Assembly: GCA_946480995.1 (NCBI GenBank)
Contig: CAMLMF010000054.1
Coordinates: forward strand, 1 to 10,107
Reading direction: 5' to 3'
Source of the DNA: an uncultured Bdellovibrio sp.
GTDB lineage: Bacteria; Bdellovibrionota; Bdellovibrionia; Bdellovibrionales; Bdellovibrionaceae
Length of the DNA stretch: 10,107 nucleotides
Made by a program: the position numbers and the translations under genes. Shown piece after piece: positions 1 through 5,553 of the stretch (positions are counted from its first letter, which is position 1; each line of letters starts with the position of its first letter). Under the pieces are notes generated by a model, which saw nothing but the letters and a program-made list of their open reading frames with translations, was not told the origin of the DNA and ran no database searches.

Positions 1-1
1 G

Positions 2-1351
2 GCGCTTTTCGCGTCTACAGGCAATGCAATGAGTTTGGATTGGAATGGTGGTTACCGTTTCGAATGGACGGAAGTAGATCGTCCTTCCTTGGGCACACCT
101 TCACAACGTAAAGCTTATGGCTTGAACTATCTTTACCTTAGCCCAAAAATCATCGCGGCAGATGGTGTGAACATTATTTCTCGCTTTGATGTGTTAAACA
201 GCAGCGCTTATCCAAATTCCCAAGTTGGTGAGTTGTGGGGTTTGAACGCGACTGCAGCTGGTGCCGGAAACGCGAACAATCAAGGGGCGACACAAATCAA
301 TGTGAGCCAATTGTATTTGAACGTGAATCAAGAATACGGTGCTTTGATCGTCGGTCGTGCGCCGTTTGAGTTCGGTTTAGGCATGACATACAGCGCAGGC
401 AAAGGCGCTTTTGATCACTGGTATGACACGCGCGATATGGCCGCCTATAAAGTTGTGATCGGTGACTGGTTCATTATGCCAGTTCTTTCCCGTCGCCAAA
501 CGGGCGGTTTTGGTCAAGGGGGCACGATTTCAACGTCGGGTTTCCAAGTTCAATACGAAAATGAAGAAAATAAATCGATCATCGGCGTTTACCAAGAAAA
601 CGTAAAAGGTGCGAAGGAAGCTCTTCAATACACGACTGATCAAATTGCAGCTTACGGCGGCACGAGCGTTGGTTCTGACTTGAGCATTCAAAGAACAAAC
701 TTCGTTTTGGGTCGTGGCTTTGATTCTTTCGGTTTCAAAATTGAAGCAGGTTTCCAAAGTGGTGAAACCGGCGTAAAAAATGCCAACCAAGACGTTGCGG
801 TTAACGGTTACGGTATCGCGGCTGAATTCTATATCCCTCGTAACGAATCAAAATGGGGATGGAAATTGAATTTGGGTATGGCAACGGGTGATGATCCAGA
901 CTCTAATGACTTCGGGGCTTTTGCTTTCAATCGTAACTACGATGCGGGCATGCTTCTTTTCAATCATCGTTTAGGTCAAAAAGATTTCTTAAATACAAAC
1001 GTGATCAAAAACACGGCGACTTTAGGTGTGGGCAACTCTGCGGATGATGAAGCAATCAGCAATGCGATGTACATTGCGCCTTCAGTAACATACGCATGGA
1101 ATGATCGAATCGATCTTCGCAACACTTTGGTGTACGCTCAAATGTTGAACAAGGTTAAATCTTCTGTTGATTCAGCAAAAGATCTAGGCCTAGAATGGGA
1201 TATCGAAGTGATTTACAAACCCAGCGAAAAAATTCAATGGGTGAATCAAATCGGTCTTCTCTCTCCTGGACAGGCCTGGAAAAATGGCACTGACAAGTTA
1301 GAGAATGGTTTCACATTTGGATTTGCATCTAAAGCCGCCATCAGCTTTTGA
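2..1351 (+). CDS. Outer-membrane beta-barrel (porin-like) protein, 5' end missing
   Basis: The reading frame is open to the left edge (first full codon at base 2), so the true start lies outside the window. The first nine visible residues read ALFASTGNA, which looks like the end of a signal peptide with cleavage after GNA; the ATG at 29 is therefore the first mature residue or close to it, not the start. The roughly 440 remaining residues are rich in Gly, Asn, Tyr and Phe, lack hydrophobic helices, and show alternating polar/hydrophobic stretches (for example the opening WNGGYRFEW segment). The chain ends in ...AAISF, and a C-terminal Phe is the usual BAM recognition signal of Gram-negative outer-membrane barrels. 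Length would suit a 14-18 strand porin-type channel. Substrate and specific family are not recognised. A strong intrinsic terminator follows 72 bases after the stop, so this is the last gene of its transcript. Confidence 0.8.
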   Translation, partial: ALFASTGNAMSLDWNGGYRFEWTEVDRPSLGTPSQRKAYGLNYLYLSPKIIAADGVNIISRFDVLNSSAYPNSQVGELWGLNATAAGAGNANNQGATQINVSQLYLNVNQEYGALIVGRAPFEFGLGMTYSAGKGAFDHWYDTRDMAAYKVVIGDWFIMPVLSRRQTGGFGQGGTISTSGFQVQYENEENKSIIGVYQENVKGAKEALQYTTDQIAAYGGTSVGSDLSIQRTNFVLGRGFDSFGFKIEAGFQSGETGVKNANQDVAVNGYGIAAEFYIPRNESKWGWKLNLGMATGDDPDSNDFGAFAFNRNYDAGMLLFNHRLGQKDFLNTNVIKNTATLGVGNSADDEAISNAMYIAPSVTYAWNDRIDLRNTLVYAQMLNKVKSSVDSAKDLGLEWDIEVIYKPSEKIQWVNQIGLLSPGQAWKNGTDKLENGFTFGFASKAAISF

Positions 1352-1422
1352 TTACGACGTGATTGCTACTTGTACGACAGCTTGATGACTACTTGATTCT
1401 TCTTGTTTGGTGGTGAGCAGGG

Positions 1423-1455
1423 CCCGGGGGGCGAAAGTCCCCCGGGATTTTTTTT
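1423..1455 (+). terminator. Intrinsic terminator after the beta-barrel gene
   Basis: A GC-rich stem with arms CCCGGGGGGC (1423-1432) and GTCCCCCGGG (1437-1446), one G-T wobble, closes on a GAAA tetraloop (GNRA type, 1433-1436). It is followed by A and then eight T (1448-1455). This is a textbook Rho-independent terminator on the plus strand, placed for the barrel gene ending at 1351. Confidence 0.95.
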
Positions 1456-1477
1456 GCCCGAAGACTTCCACAAACGC

Positions 1478-1504
1478 AAAAAACTGGGCTCATCGTGAGC
1501 CCAG
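1478..1504 (-). terminator. Intrinsic terminator of the minus-strand gene 1531-2892
   Basis: A perfect 9-bp inverted repeat, CTGGGCTCA (1484-1492) and TGAGCCCAG (1496-1504), has a 3-base loop. Read on the minus strand it is followed by six T (complement of the A run 1478-1483). It lies 27 bases past the stop of the minus-strand gene. With the plus-strand terminator just before it, the two convergent transcripts are cleanly separated. Confidence 0.9.
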
Positions 1505-1530
1505 CGGAGGATCTTAGTTGGATATGCCGT

Positions 1531-2892
1531 TTATTGCGGTAGGCGTGGGAAGTTGATTTGTGAACCGCCACGATTGTTCAATTGAACAGCCGGATTCTTC
1601 AAAACAATTCTGCCATTGTTAACAGTCACGCCTTTGTTCAGAACAGATCCTGTGCTTAAAGATCCGCGTTGACCTGCTAGTCTTGCTGAAAGGTCAAAGT
1701 TTTCTGGAACAGTTACGCCATTCAAGCCATCACCTTGAGAAAACAAAGCTTTTTGCATGCTTGAGTGGAACTGGCTCATATAGCGATCATATTGTGTTTG
1801 TACTTCGTCGCTGATGTTGTCGTTCATGTAAGCTGTGTTGATTGCTTCCATAGAGCTTGGCATCAACAATCTGTAAGTATTGTCTAGTTCAGCGGCTCTG
1901 TATTGTCTTTCTACCCAAAGAGCTCGTGGATCGTATTGCAAGCCTTGGTTGTTATCAATTTTTTGCACGACCTGTCTGTACAGAGCTGCTTGACCTTTTA
2001 AGATCTCAGTTTGTGTTGTGATCGCTTGTCGGCGAATCGATTCATACTTTCCGTTCGTATCACTGATAATTGATGACAAGACGCTAGAGACTTCTTCAAG
2101 AATCTGGTCTGGTGAATCAAAAGATGAATCGTCTAGGCGCAGACTGTAAAGTGAAGTCTCACCTAAGTTAACGCGCATCTGGCGATTGCGAATTTTACGC
2201 ATTTCTGAAATCTGTTTTAAAATTCCAGAGTTAATTTCTGCTTTATAGTAAGCCAAAGCTTCTGAAGGAGAAATGTCTTTTGATAACTTCTTATCAGAAA
2301 GAATTTCTAGAAACGCATCCTTTTTACAGTGCAATAATTCAGAAGAATTTGCCTCAAGTTTTGCGCAGCGCTTTTCAATGCGTGCGAAATGGTCAACTTC
2401 TACCTTTTCTTTTTCTTTGCTTTCAGTGGCCTCTTTTGGTTTTGCTTCAACAACGACAACTTCTGTTTTTTCAGTCTTTTCAGGTTTCTCGGCAGCTTTT
2501 TCCGCTGCTTTTTCTGTCAGCTTCTTTTCATAAGCCGCCATCAATTTTACATTTAGACCTTCAAGGTCTTCTTTATTTTTAACATCAACTAAAGGAACCA
2601 TTTCATAACCGCACGAATGGCAGGCTTTGCCTTCCGTCATGCGCAATGGAACGATTGCAAGGACTCTATTTTCACCGCCATCAATGTATCTTACCGGGAT
2701 TGATCCCTTACCAGTTGTGAGCTTTGAAGTTTTAGCCTGCATCAGCACTTCATCCGCCGGTTTTTCCGTAGAAGAAAAATCCATCGAACCGCCAAGCTGC
2801 GAGCTCTTATTAAAAGATACCGTGAAACCAAGAGCTACTAAAAGTGCTCCGGTCATGACCCATTTAGTTTGTGGGTAATTGAAAGTTTTCAT
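1531..2892 (-). CDS. Membrane-anchored extracytoplasmic protein of unknown function
   Basis: A 453-residue protein I do not recognise. The ATG at 2892 is supported by a perfect AGGAGG five bases upstream. Residues 11-27 are hydrophobic after a short N-terminus containing Lys10, giving a signal anchor or uncleaved signal peptide; no lipobox is seen. Residues about 60-100 form a compact segment ending in a CxxC motif (Cys91-His-Ser-Cys94). Residues about 123-165 are a highly charged Lys/Glu/Ala linker with KAAEK/PEKTEK-type short repeats and Pro. Two more cysteines (176, 189) follow the linker. Residues 170-400 look mainly alpha-helical (many Gln, Arg, Glu), and the last ~50 residues are Asn/Gly-rich. 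The order anchor, small Cys domain, charged spacer, helical domain suggests a periplasm-spanning protein held in the inner membrane. The gene stands alone, with its own terminator and a structured upstream region. CHSCG is not a haem site because no His follows the second Cys. Confidence 0.85.
   Translation of the reverse strand: MKTFNYPQTKWVMTGALLVALGFTVSFNKSSQLGGSMDFSSTEKPADEVLMQAKTSKLTTGKGSIPVRYIDGGENRVLAIVPLRMTEGKACHSCGYEMVPLVDVKNKEDLEGLNVKLMAAYEKKLTEKAAEKAAEKPEKTEKTEVVVVEAKPKEATESKEKEKVEVDHFARIEKRCAKLEANSSELLHCKKDAFLEILSDKKLSKDISPSEALAYYKAEINSGILKQISEMRKIRNRQMRVNLGETSLYSLRLDDSSFDSPDQILEEVSSVLSSIISDTNGKYESIRRQAITTQTEILKGQAALYRQVVQKIDNNQGLQYDPRALWVERQYRAAELDNTYRLLMPSSMEAINTAYMNDNISDEVQTQYDRYMSQFHSSMQKALFSQGDGLNGVTVPENFDLSARLAGQRGSLSTGSVLNKGVTVNNGRIVLKNPAVQLNNRGGSQINFPRLPQ
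2398..2526 (-). repeat. Low-complexity Lys/Glu/Ala/Pro coding region (charged linker)
   Basis: This part of the gene encodes residues about 123-165. It consists of imperfect short repeats of Glu-Lys-Ala-Ala and Glu-Lys-Thr/Pro, visible on the plus strand as recurring TTTTTC/CTTTTTC and GCTTTTTC strings. Such linkers typically span the periplasm or separate domains. Open frames on the opposite strand here are by-products of the composition. Confidence 0.6.
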
Positions 2893-2897
2893 AAAGT

Positions 2898-2903
2898 CCT
2901 CCT
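2898..2903 (-). promoter_or_regulatory. Shine-Dalgarno AGGAGG deciding the start at 2892
   Basis: A consensus AGGAGG on the minus strand with a 5-base spacer to ATG. Its upstream half (AGG, 2901-2903) lies in the 3' arm of a 9-bp inverted repeat (2901-2909 with 2936-2944), so the site could be partly masked in the mRNA. Confidence 0.85.
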
Positions 2904-2944
2904 ATTGTTTAGGGCACATCCCGTCCCTTTTCTCTAACAATAGG
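2901..2944 (-). repeat. Inverted repeat covering half of the SD of the 2892 gene
   Basis: Arms CCTATTGTT (plus strand 2901-2909) and AACAATAGG (2936-2944) are perfectly complementary over 9 bp around a 26-base loop. In the minus-strand mRNA the 3' arm ends inside the AGGAGG. The pairing could continue by two more base pairs across a one-base bulge. It may act as an RNA hairpin or as an operator on DNA. Confidence 0.6.
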
Positions 2945-2998
2945 TAAAGCGAAGGCCGCGCCAACAAAGGCCCCTTGTGCCAGCCCTGGTAATTCCAT
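2909..2998 (-). CDS. Possible 29-residue leader peptide ORF before the 2892 gene
   Basis: ATG at 2998 is preceded on the minus strand by AAGGA (3003-3007) at a 4-base spacing. The ORF would encode 29 residues, with a small hydrophobic middle (QGAFVGAAFALPIV) followed by REKGRDVP, and stops at TAA (2911-2909). The stop lies 16 bases before the ATG of the 453-residue gene. Codons 19-21 (CCT ATT GTT) are exactly the 5' arm of the inverted repeat that touches that gene's SD, so translating this ORF would open the hairpin. The frame extends further upstream to a TTG at 3103, but that has no SD. It may be a chance ORF; conservation is unknown. Confidence 0.22.
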   Translation of the reverse strand: MELPGLAQGAFVGAAFALPIVREKGRDVP

Positions 2999-2999
2999 G

Positions 3000-3035
3000 A
3001 AATCCTTAGGGCTTCTCATCTTGAGAAAAGGATTT
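3000..3035 (-). repeat. 14-bp bulged hairpin masking the SD of the possible leader ORF
   Basis: On the plus strand AAATCCTT (3000-3007) pairs with AAGGATTT (3028-3035), and TTCTCA (3013-3018) pairs with TGAGAA (3022-3027) around a 3-base loop. A five-base bulge (3008-3012) lies on one side only. In minus-strand RNA the 3' arm contains the AAGGA that precedes the ATG at 2998. It is not followed by a T-run in either direction, so it is not an intrinsic terminator. Confidence 0.65.
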
Positions 3036-3036
3036 T

Positions 3037-3076
3037 CCAAAGGGGCTTCTGTCAAACTTGTAGTGTCCCCCTTTGG
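3037..3076. repeat. 9-bp inverted repeat next to the bulged hairpin
   Basis: CCAAAGGGG (3037-3045) and CCCCTTTGG (3068-3076) are perfect reverse complements with a 22-base loop. The repeat begins two bases beyond the end of the hairpin at 3000-3035. An alternative small hairpin, GTCCC/GGGAC (3065-3069/3075-3079), competes with the right arm. Its role is unknown. Confidence 0.5.
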
Positions 3077-3213
3077 GACCTGCGAAAAACGACTTAAATT
3101 CAATAACTTACAGGGTGGTGTGGGGCTTTTTTCAGAAACCCCCGAAAGCGCCCCTTTCGGTCACTTTTAAAAAGCTATTTGCCTATTAAGACGCTTTCCT
3201 ACATAACCAGCTC

Positions 3214-4407
3214 GTGAAGTTTACATTCCCCAAAAGCCCTAAGCCTGACTCTGTAGCTGACTCTGATTGGAACAATTGGACATGGCAGTTGCGTCAATCG
3301 CTTAAGACGCAAAGTGATTTTGAGAAGGTCTTCACGCTCACAGAAAGTGAACGTGCGGCTTTCGCCCAAGGTAAAGAGCTTTTTAATATTCGCACAACTC
3401 CGTATTACGCAAGTTTAGCCGGTGACAGTCCCCAAGATTCGATTCGCCAGATTTTAATGCCGCAACGTTTTGAAATCGAAGAAGGCTTACAGCAAATGCT
3501 CGATCCTTTAGGGGAGCGAAAAAATAATCCAGCTCCTCGAGTCATCCATCGCTATTCAGATCGCGTATTATTTTTGGTCACAGATATTTGCAGCGTGTAC
3601 TGTCGCTTTTGCACGCGCAAACATTTCACAGGCCAAGAGCAAGCCTTTATTCGCAACGAAGAATACGAACAAGCGCTTAGTTACATCCGCTCACATCCTG
3701 GCATTCGTGAAGTCATTTTATCAGGCGGGGATCCGCTGACGATCAGTGATGCACAACTGGATCGTGTCTTAAGCGACTTAAGAAACATCGACCACGTTGA
3801 AATCATTCGTATCGGGACGCGTATGCCGGTGGTGTGCCCGATGCGTGTCACGGACGAACTAGTCGCTATTTTAAAAAAGCATAAGCCCGTGTTTTTGATG
3901 TCGCACTTTAATCATCCGAATGAATTAACGGCTGAGGCGGCCACTGCTTTAGAAAAGTTTGTCGACAATGGTGTGCCGGTGATGAATCAGATGGTTTTAT
4001 TAAATGGCATCAACAATCATCCAGCCCTGGTGCAGGCGTTGAATCGTCGTTTGCTGTATTTGCGTGTGAAGCCTTACTATATGTTTCAGTGCGATCCTTC
4101 GCAAGGCACGGATCATTTGCGAACTTCCGTCGAAGACTCGTTAGAAATTCAAAAAGAGCTGTGGGGTCACCTGTCAGGATTGGCGATGCCAAATCTTTCC
4201 GTGGATATTCCTAATGGTGGCGGCAAAACATATCTGGTCCCGAACTTCCAGGTCGCGCAAGAAGGATTGACTCGCAAGTATGTCGGTTGGGATGGGGTCG
4301 AGGCAGAATACGTCAGCCCGGCTGCAGAAAATATTAAAAAGCCAGACGCTTCTTTATATCTGACAGAGTGGGAATCCCTAAAGGCTTCGAAAACCTTAAG
4401 GACGTAA
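3214..4407 (+). CDS. kamA: Lysine 2,3-aminomutase family radical-SAM enzyme
   Basis: A KamA-family protein of 397 residues that should convert L-lysine to L-beta-lysine using a [4Fe-4S] cluster, S-adenosylmethionine and PLP in the cytoplasm. The cluster motif CxxxCxxC is at Cys126, Cys130 and Cys133, followed by Arg135 (CTRKHFTG). The SAM-binding GGDP is at 171-174, and the PLP lysine is Lys338 in GGGKTYLVPN. Asp294 and Asp331 match the two Asp residues (293 and 330) that hold the substrate side-chain amine in Clostridium subterminale KamA, as I recall that enzyme; all key residues are shifted by exactly one. This favours lysine over glutamate as substrate. The C-terminal zinc-binding cysteines of the clostridial enzyme are absent. 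The related EF-P lysylating EpmB is shorter, and no epmA is in view. GTG at 3214 is the only start codon after the in-frame stop at 3187, and it has no SD; the message may be leaderless. Confidence 0.9.
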   Translation: MKFTFPKSPKPDSVADSDWNNWTWQLRQSLKTQSDFEKVFTLTESERAAFAQGKELFNIRTTPYYASLAGDSPQDSIRQILMPQRFEIEEGLQQMLDPLGERKNNPAPRVIHRYSDRVLFLVTDICSVYCRFCTRKHFTGQEQAFIRNEEYEQALSYIRSHPGIREVILSGGDPLTISDAQLDRVLSDLRNIDHVEIIRIGTRMPVVCPMRVTDELVAILKKHKPVFLMSHFNHPNELTAEAATALEKFVDNGVPVMNQMVLLNGINNHPALVQALNRRLLYLRVKPYYMFQCDPSQGTDHLRTSVEDSLEIQKELWGHLSGLAMPNLSVDIPNGGGKTYLVPNFQVAQEGLTRKYVGWDGVEAEYVSPAAENIKKPDASLYLTEWESLKASKTLRT

Positions 4408-4848
4408 ATCCACCTTTAAATAAGCATAGTCGTTTTCTACGCCCTGACTAAAAGACAAAGTTTCTAATTTAGATTTGTTCTTAAATTGCAGCCACGATGT
4501 GGTTGAAGAAAATGCTTTAGAAATATTTTGATCACGGTCAATCACCCAATACAAAACTTCAAAGGCCGAGCTGTCTTGCGTTTGATGTTCATACTGTCGT
4601 ACTAAGAAATGCACACGAAATCGGCGCAACATGTTCGTACCTTTGCCACACCACACATCCCAATCAGACAGCTCTGGAGCATCAAAGTAATGCGTGCATG
4701 CCAGTTCAATTTGACCGTCACTGGAAACATACTTAAACGAAACATTTTCTTCGCTGATCCCTTGGGTCTTTTTTAAAGCAAAGCCTTTCGGTGCAGACCA
4801 AGTCACGAATGGAAAAAATATAAGAGGCAAAAGCAGACGTAAGAACAT
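4396..4848 (-). CDS. Small exported protein of unknown function
   Basis: A 150-residue protein I cannot assign to a family. Residues 1-18 (MFLRLLLPLIFFPFVTWS) form a hydrophobic signal peptide after one Arg; cleavage after Ala19 would put Pro at +1, so cleavage after Ala24 is possible instead. There is no lipobox. The mature part is beta-rich in appearance (alternating hydrophobics such as FRVHFLVRQY and FEVLYWVID) and has only two cysteines, Cys51 and Cys67, which could form a disulfide in the periplasm. ATG at 4848 is the first start after an in-frame stop at 4858-4860; no clear SD precedes it. The last 12 bases overlap the end of the aminomutase gene on the other strand, tail to tail. It faces the protease-like gene at 5005 across a 156-bp divergent gap. 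Confidence 0.75.
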   Translation of the reverse strand: MFLRLLLPLIFFPFVTWSAPKGFALKKTQGISEENVSFKYVSSDGQIELACTHYFDAPELSDWDVWCGKGTNMLRRFRVHFLVRQYEHQTQDSSAFEVLYWVIDRDQNISKAFSSTTSWLQFKNKSKLETLSFSQGVENDYAYLKVDLRP

Positions 4849-4957
4849 ATAACAAGATTAAAGGAGCCCCTAGGCAGCGGCAACGCTCGGGAGTGGATAT
4901 CACGACTTTGAACACGTCCTGATTGCACTGACCAAGTCTTAGGCAGAGGAGAATATT

Positions 4958-5008
4958 TTGCTCGGCCCTTGCAAAGGGGGCAGGGCTTTATTAAAAACAA
5001 GTCTATGA
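4958..5008 (+). CDS. Possible 16-residue upstream ORF overlapping the next start codon
   Basis: AGGAG (4947-4951) stands six bases before a TTG at 4958. The frame reads MLGPCKGGRALLKTSL and stops with TGA at 5006-5008, overlapping the ATG of the following gene (5005-5007) as ATGA. The following gene has no good SD of its own, so this upstream ORF could feed ribosomes to it by termination-reinitiation. A TTG start and the short length make it weak. Confidence 0.18.
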   Translation: MLGPCKGGRALLKTSL

Positions 5009-5496
5009 AAGCACTCATCTCTTTTCTTATCGCCCTGAACTTTACTCAAGTCGCCTTAGCAGATGCAGATCACTGGGATGCTAAGAGTTTGCATGAAAGC
5101 AAAAAGTGTCTTTTGCAAATTGTCCGTCAACAAATGTACAGCAAGAAAACTTCTGAACCGCCTGTTTTAAAAGTTGAAAGTGAAACTCCGCTTGTTGAGT
5201 TTCAAGACGCTGTTGAAAAAGCATGGAGCTGGCGTCCAGATCATTTCTTAAATGTGTTTGTGGCAAAAGAGAATACAGTTTTTTTGATGTCTCAACGGGT
5301 AAGTTATAAGGCACCACGAACGGCTTTTGATTCTTTGGTGCATGAGCTTGTGCATTTCGTGCAGCATGCGGACTTTGAAGGTTCCACGGGCGATGAAGAT
5401 TACATGGAACAGCAGGCGGTGAATGTGCAGACATGGTTTAGAGAAAACCGTGGGTCCATGATCATAGATGAAAAATACCAAGGTCCTTGCGAATAA
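5005..5496 (+). CDS. Small secreted HExxH metalloprotease-like protein
   Basis: With the ATG at 5005 the protein has 163 residues and starts with a clear signal peptide (MKALISFLIALNFTQVALA, likely cleaved after ALA before DADHW). A zincin motif HELVH lies at residues 113-117 within a hydrophobic helix (SLVHELVHFVQH), and Glu135 in DYMEQQA, 18 residues later, is a plausible third zinc ligand. Two cysteines, Cys35 and Cys162, one near each end of the mature chain, could form a disulfide. Predicted role: a small periplasmic or secreted zinc peptidase; substrate and family are unknown. A frame extension to TTG at 4969 would bury the signal peptide and is disfavoured. There is no strong SD before 5005; see the coupled upstream ORF. 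The hairpin just after the stop has no T-run on this strand. Confidence 0.8.
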   Translation: MKALISFLIALNFTQVALADADHWDAKSLHESKKCLLQIVRQQMYSKKTSEPPVLKVESETPLVEFQDAVEKAWSWRPDHFLNVFVAKENTVFLMSQRVSYKAPRTAFDSLVHELVHFVQHADFEGSTGDEDYMEQQAVNVQTWFRENRGSMIIDEKYQGPCE

Positions 5497-5524
5497 AAAA
5501 AGGCCCTGATCGAAACCAGGGCCT
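5495..5524 (-). terminator. Intrinsic terminator of the minus-strand barrel gene 5554-6156
   Basis: AGGCCCTG (5501-5508) and CAGGGCCT (5517-5524) form an 8-bp stem with an 8-base loop. On the minus strand it is followed by seven T (complement of A 5495-5501). It touches the stop of the plus-strand gene (5494-5496). On the plus strand the hairpin is followed by ATTCATAAATT, not a T-run, so it probably terminates only the minus-strand transcript well. Confidence 0.9.
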
Positions 5525-5553
5525 ATTCATAAATTCAAATCTAAAGCTAATGA

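Larger units (their letters stand above)
2893..3213. other. 321-bp divergent intergenic region rich in inverted repeats
   Basis: This region separates the minus-strand gene at 2892 from the plus-strand aminomutase at 3214. I see no convincing large gene. It holds, from right to left, a 7-bp hairpin CCGAAAG/CTTTCGG (3142-3148/3154-3160) without a T-run, a 9-bp repeat (3037-3045/3068-3076), a 14-bp bulged hairpin (3000-3035), a possible 29-codon ORF (2909-2998), and the SD-overlapping repeat (2901-2944). GGGCTTCT also occurs twice as a direct repeat (3009-3016 and 3043-3050). A minus-strand TTGACA lies at 3050-3055, but no good -10 hexamer follows at 16-18 bases, so I assign no promoter. Confidence 0.6.

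Noticed and set aside
2273..2582. Open frames on the plus strand opposite the Lys/Glu linker
   Set aside because: They mirror the low-complexity coding sequence of the well-supported minus-strand gene and lack start signals.
2611..2622. CHSCG as a c-type haem site
   Set aside because: The motif is CxxC followed by Gly, not CxxCH.
2909..3103. A 64-residue reading of the leader frame beginning at TTG 3103
   Set aside because: No SD before the TTG and atypical composition in the first half; only the 29-codon portion from ATG 2998 has a plausible SD.
3142..3160. Hairpin CCGAAAG/CTTTCGG as an intrinsic terminator
   Set aside because: No T-run on either strand, and no gene ends here.
3179..3205. 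Promoter TTGCCT / TACATA before the aminomutase
   Set aside because: The spacer is only 15 bases and the -10 matches at three positions; not reliable, though it would fit a leaderless start.
4870..4949. Near direct repeat TAGGCAGCGG / TAGGCAGAGG, 70 bases apart
   Set aside because: Ten bases with one mismatch is easily chance, and no target-site or element structure accompanies it.
4860..4960. Possible tRNA or ncRNA in the divergent gap before 5005
   Set aside because: A TTCAAAGTC string on the minus strand recalls a T-loop, but no acceptor stem or cloverleaf can be built.
4969..5004. TTG 4969 as start of the HELVH protein
   Set aside because: It would place 12 residues before a clean signal peptide and has no SD at proper distance.
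5497..5530. Hairpin after 5496 as terminator of the plus-strand HELVH gene
   Set aside because: No T-run follows on the plus strand; the T-run exists only on the minus strand.
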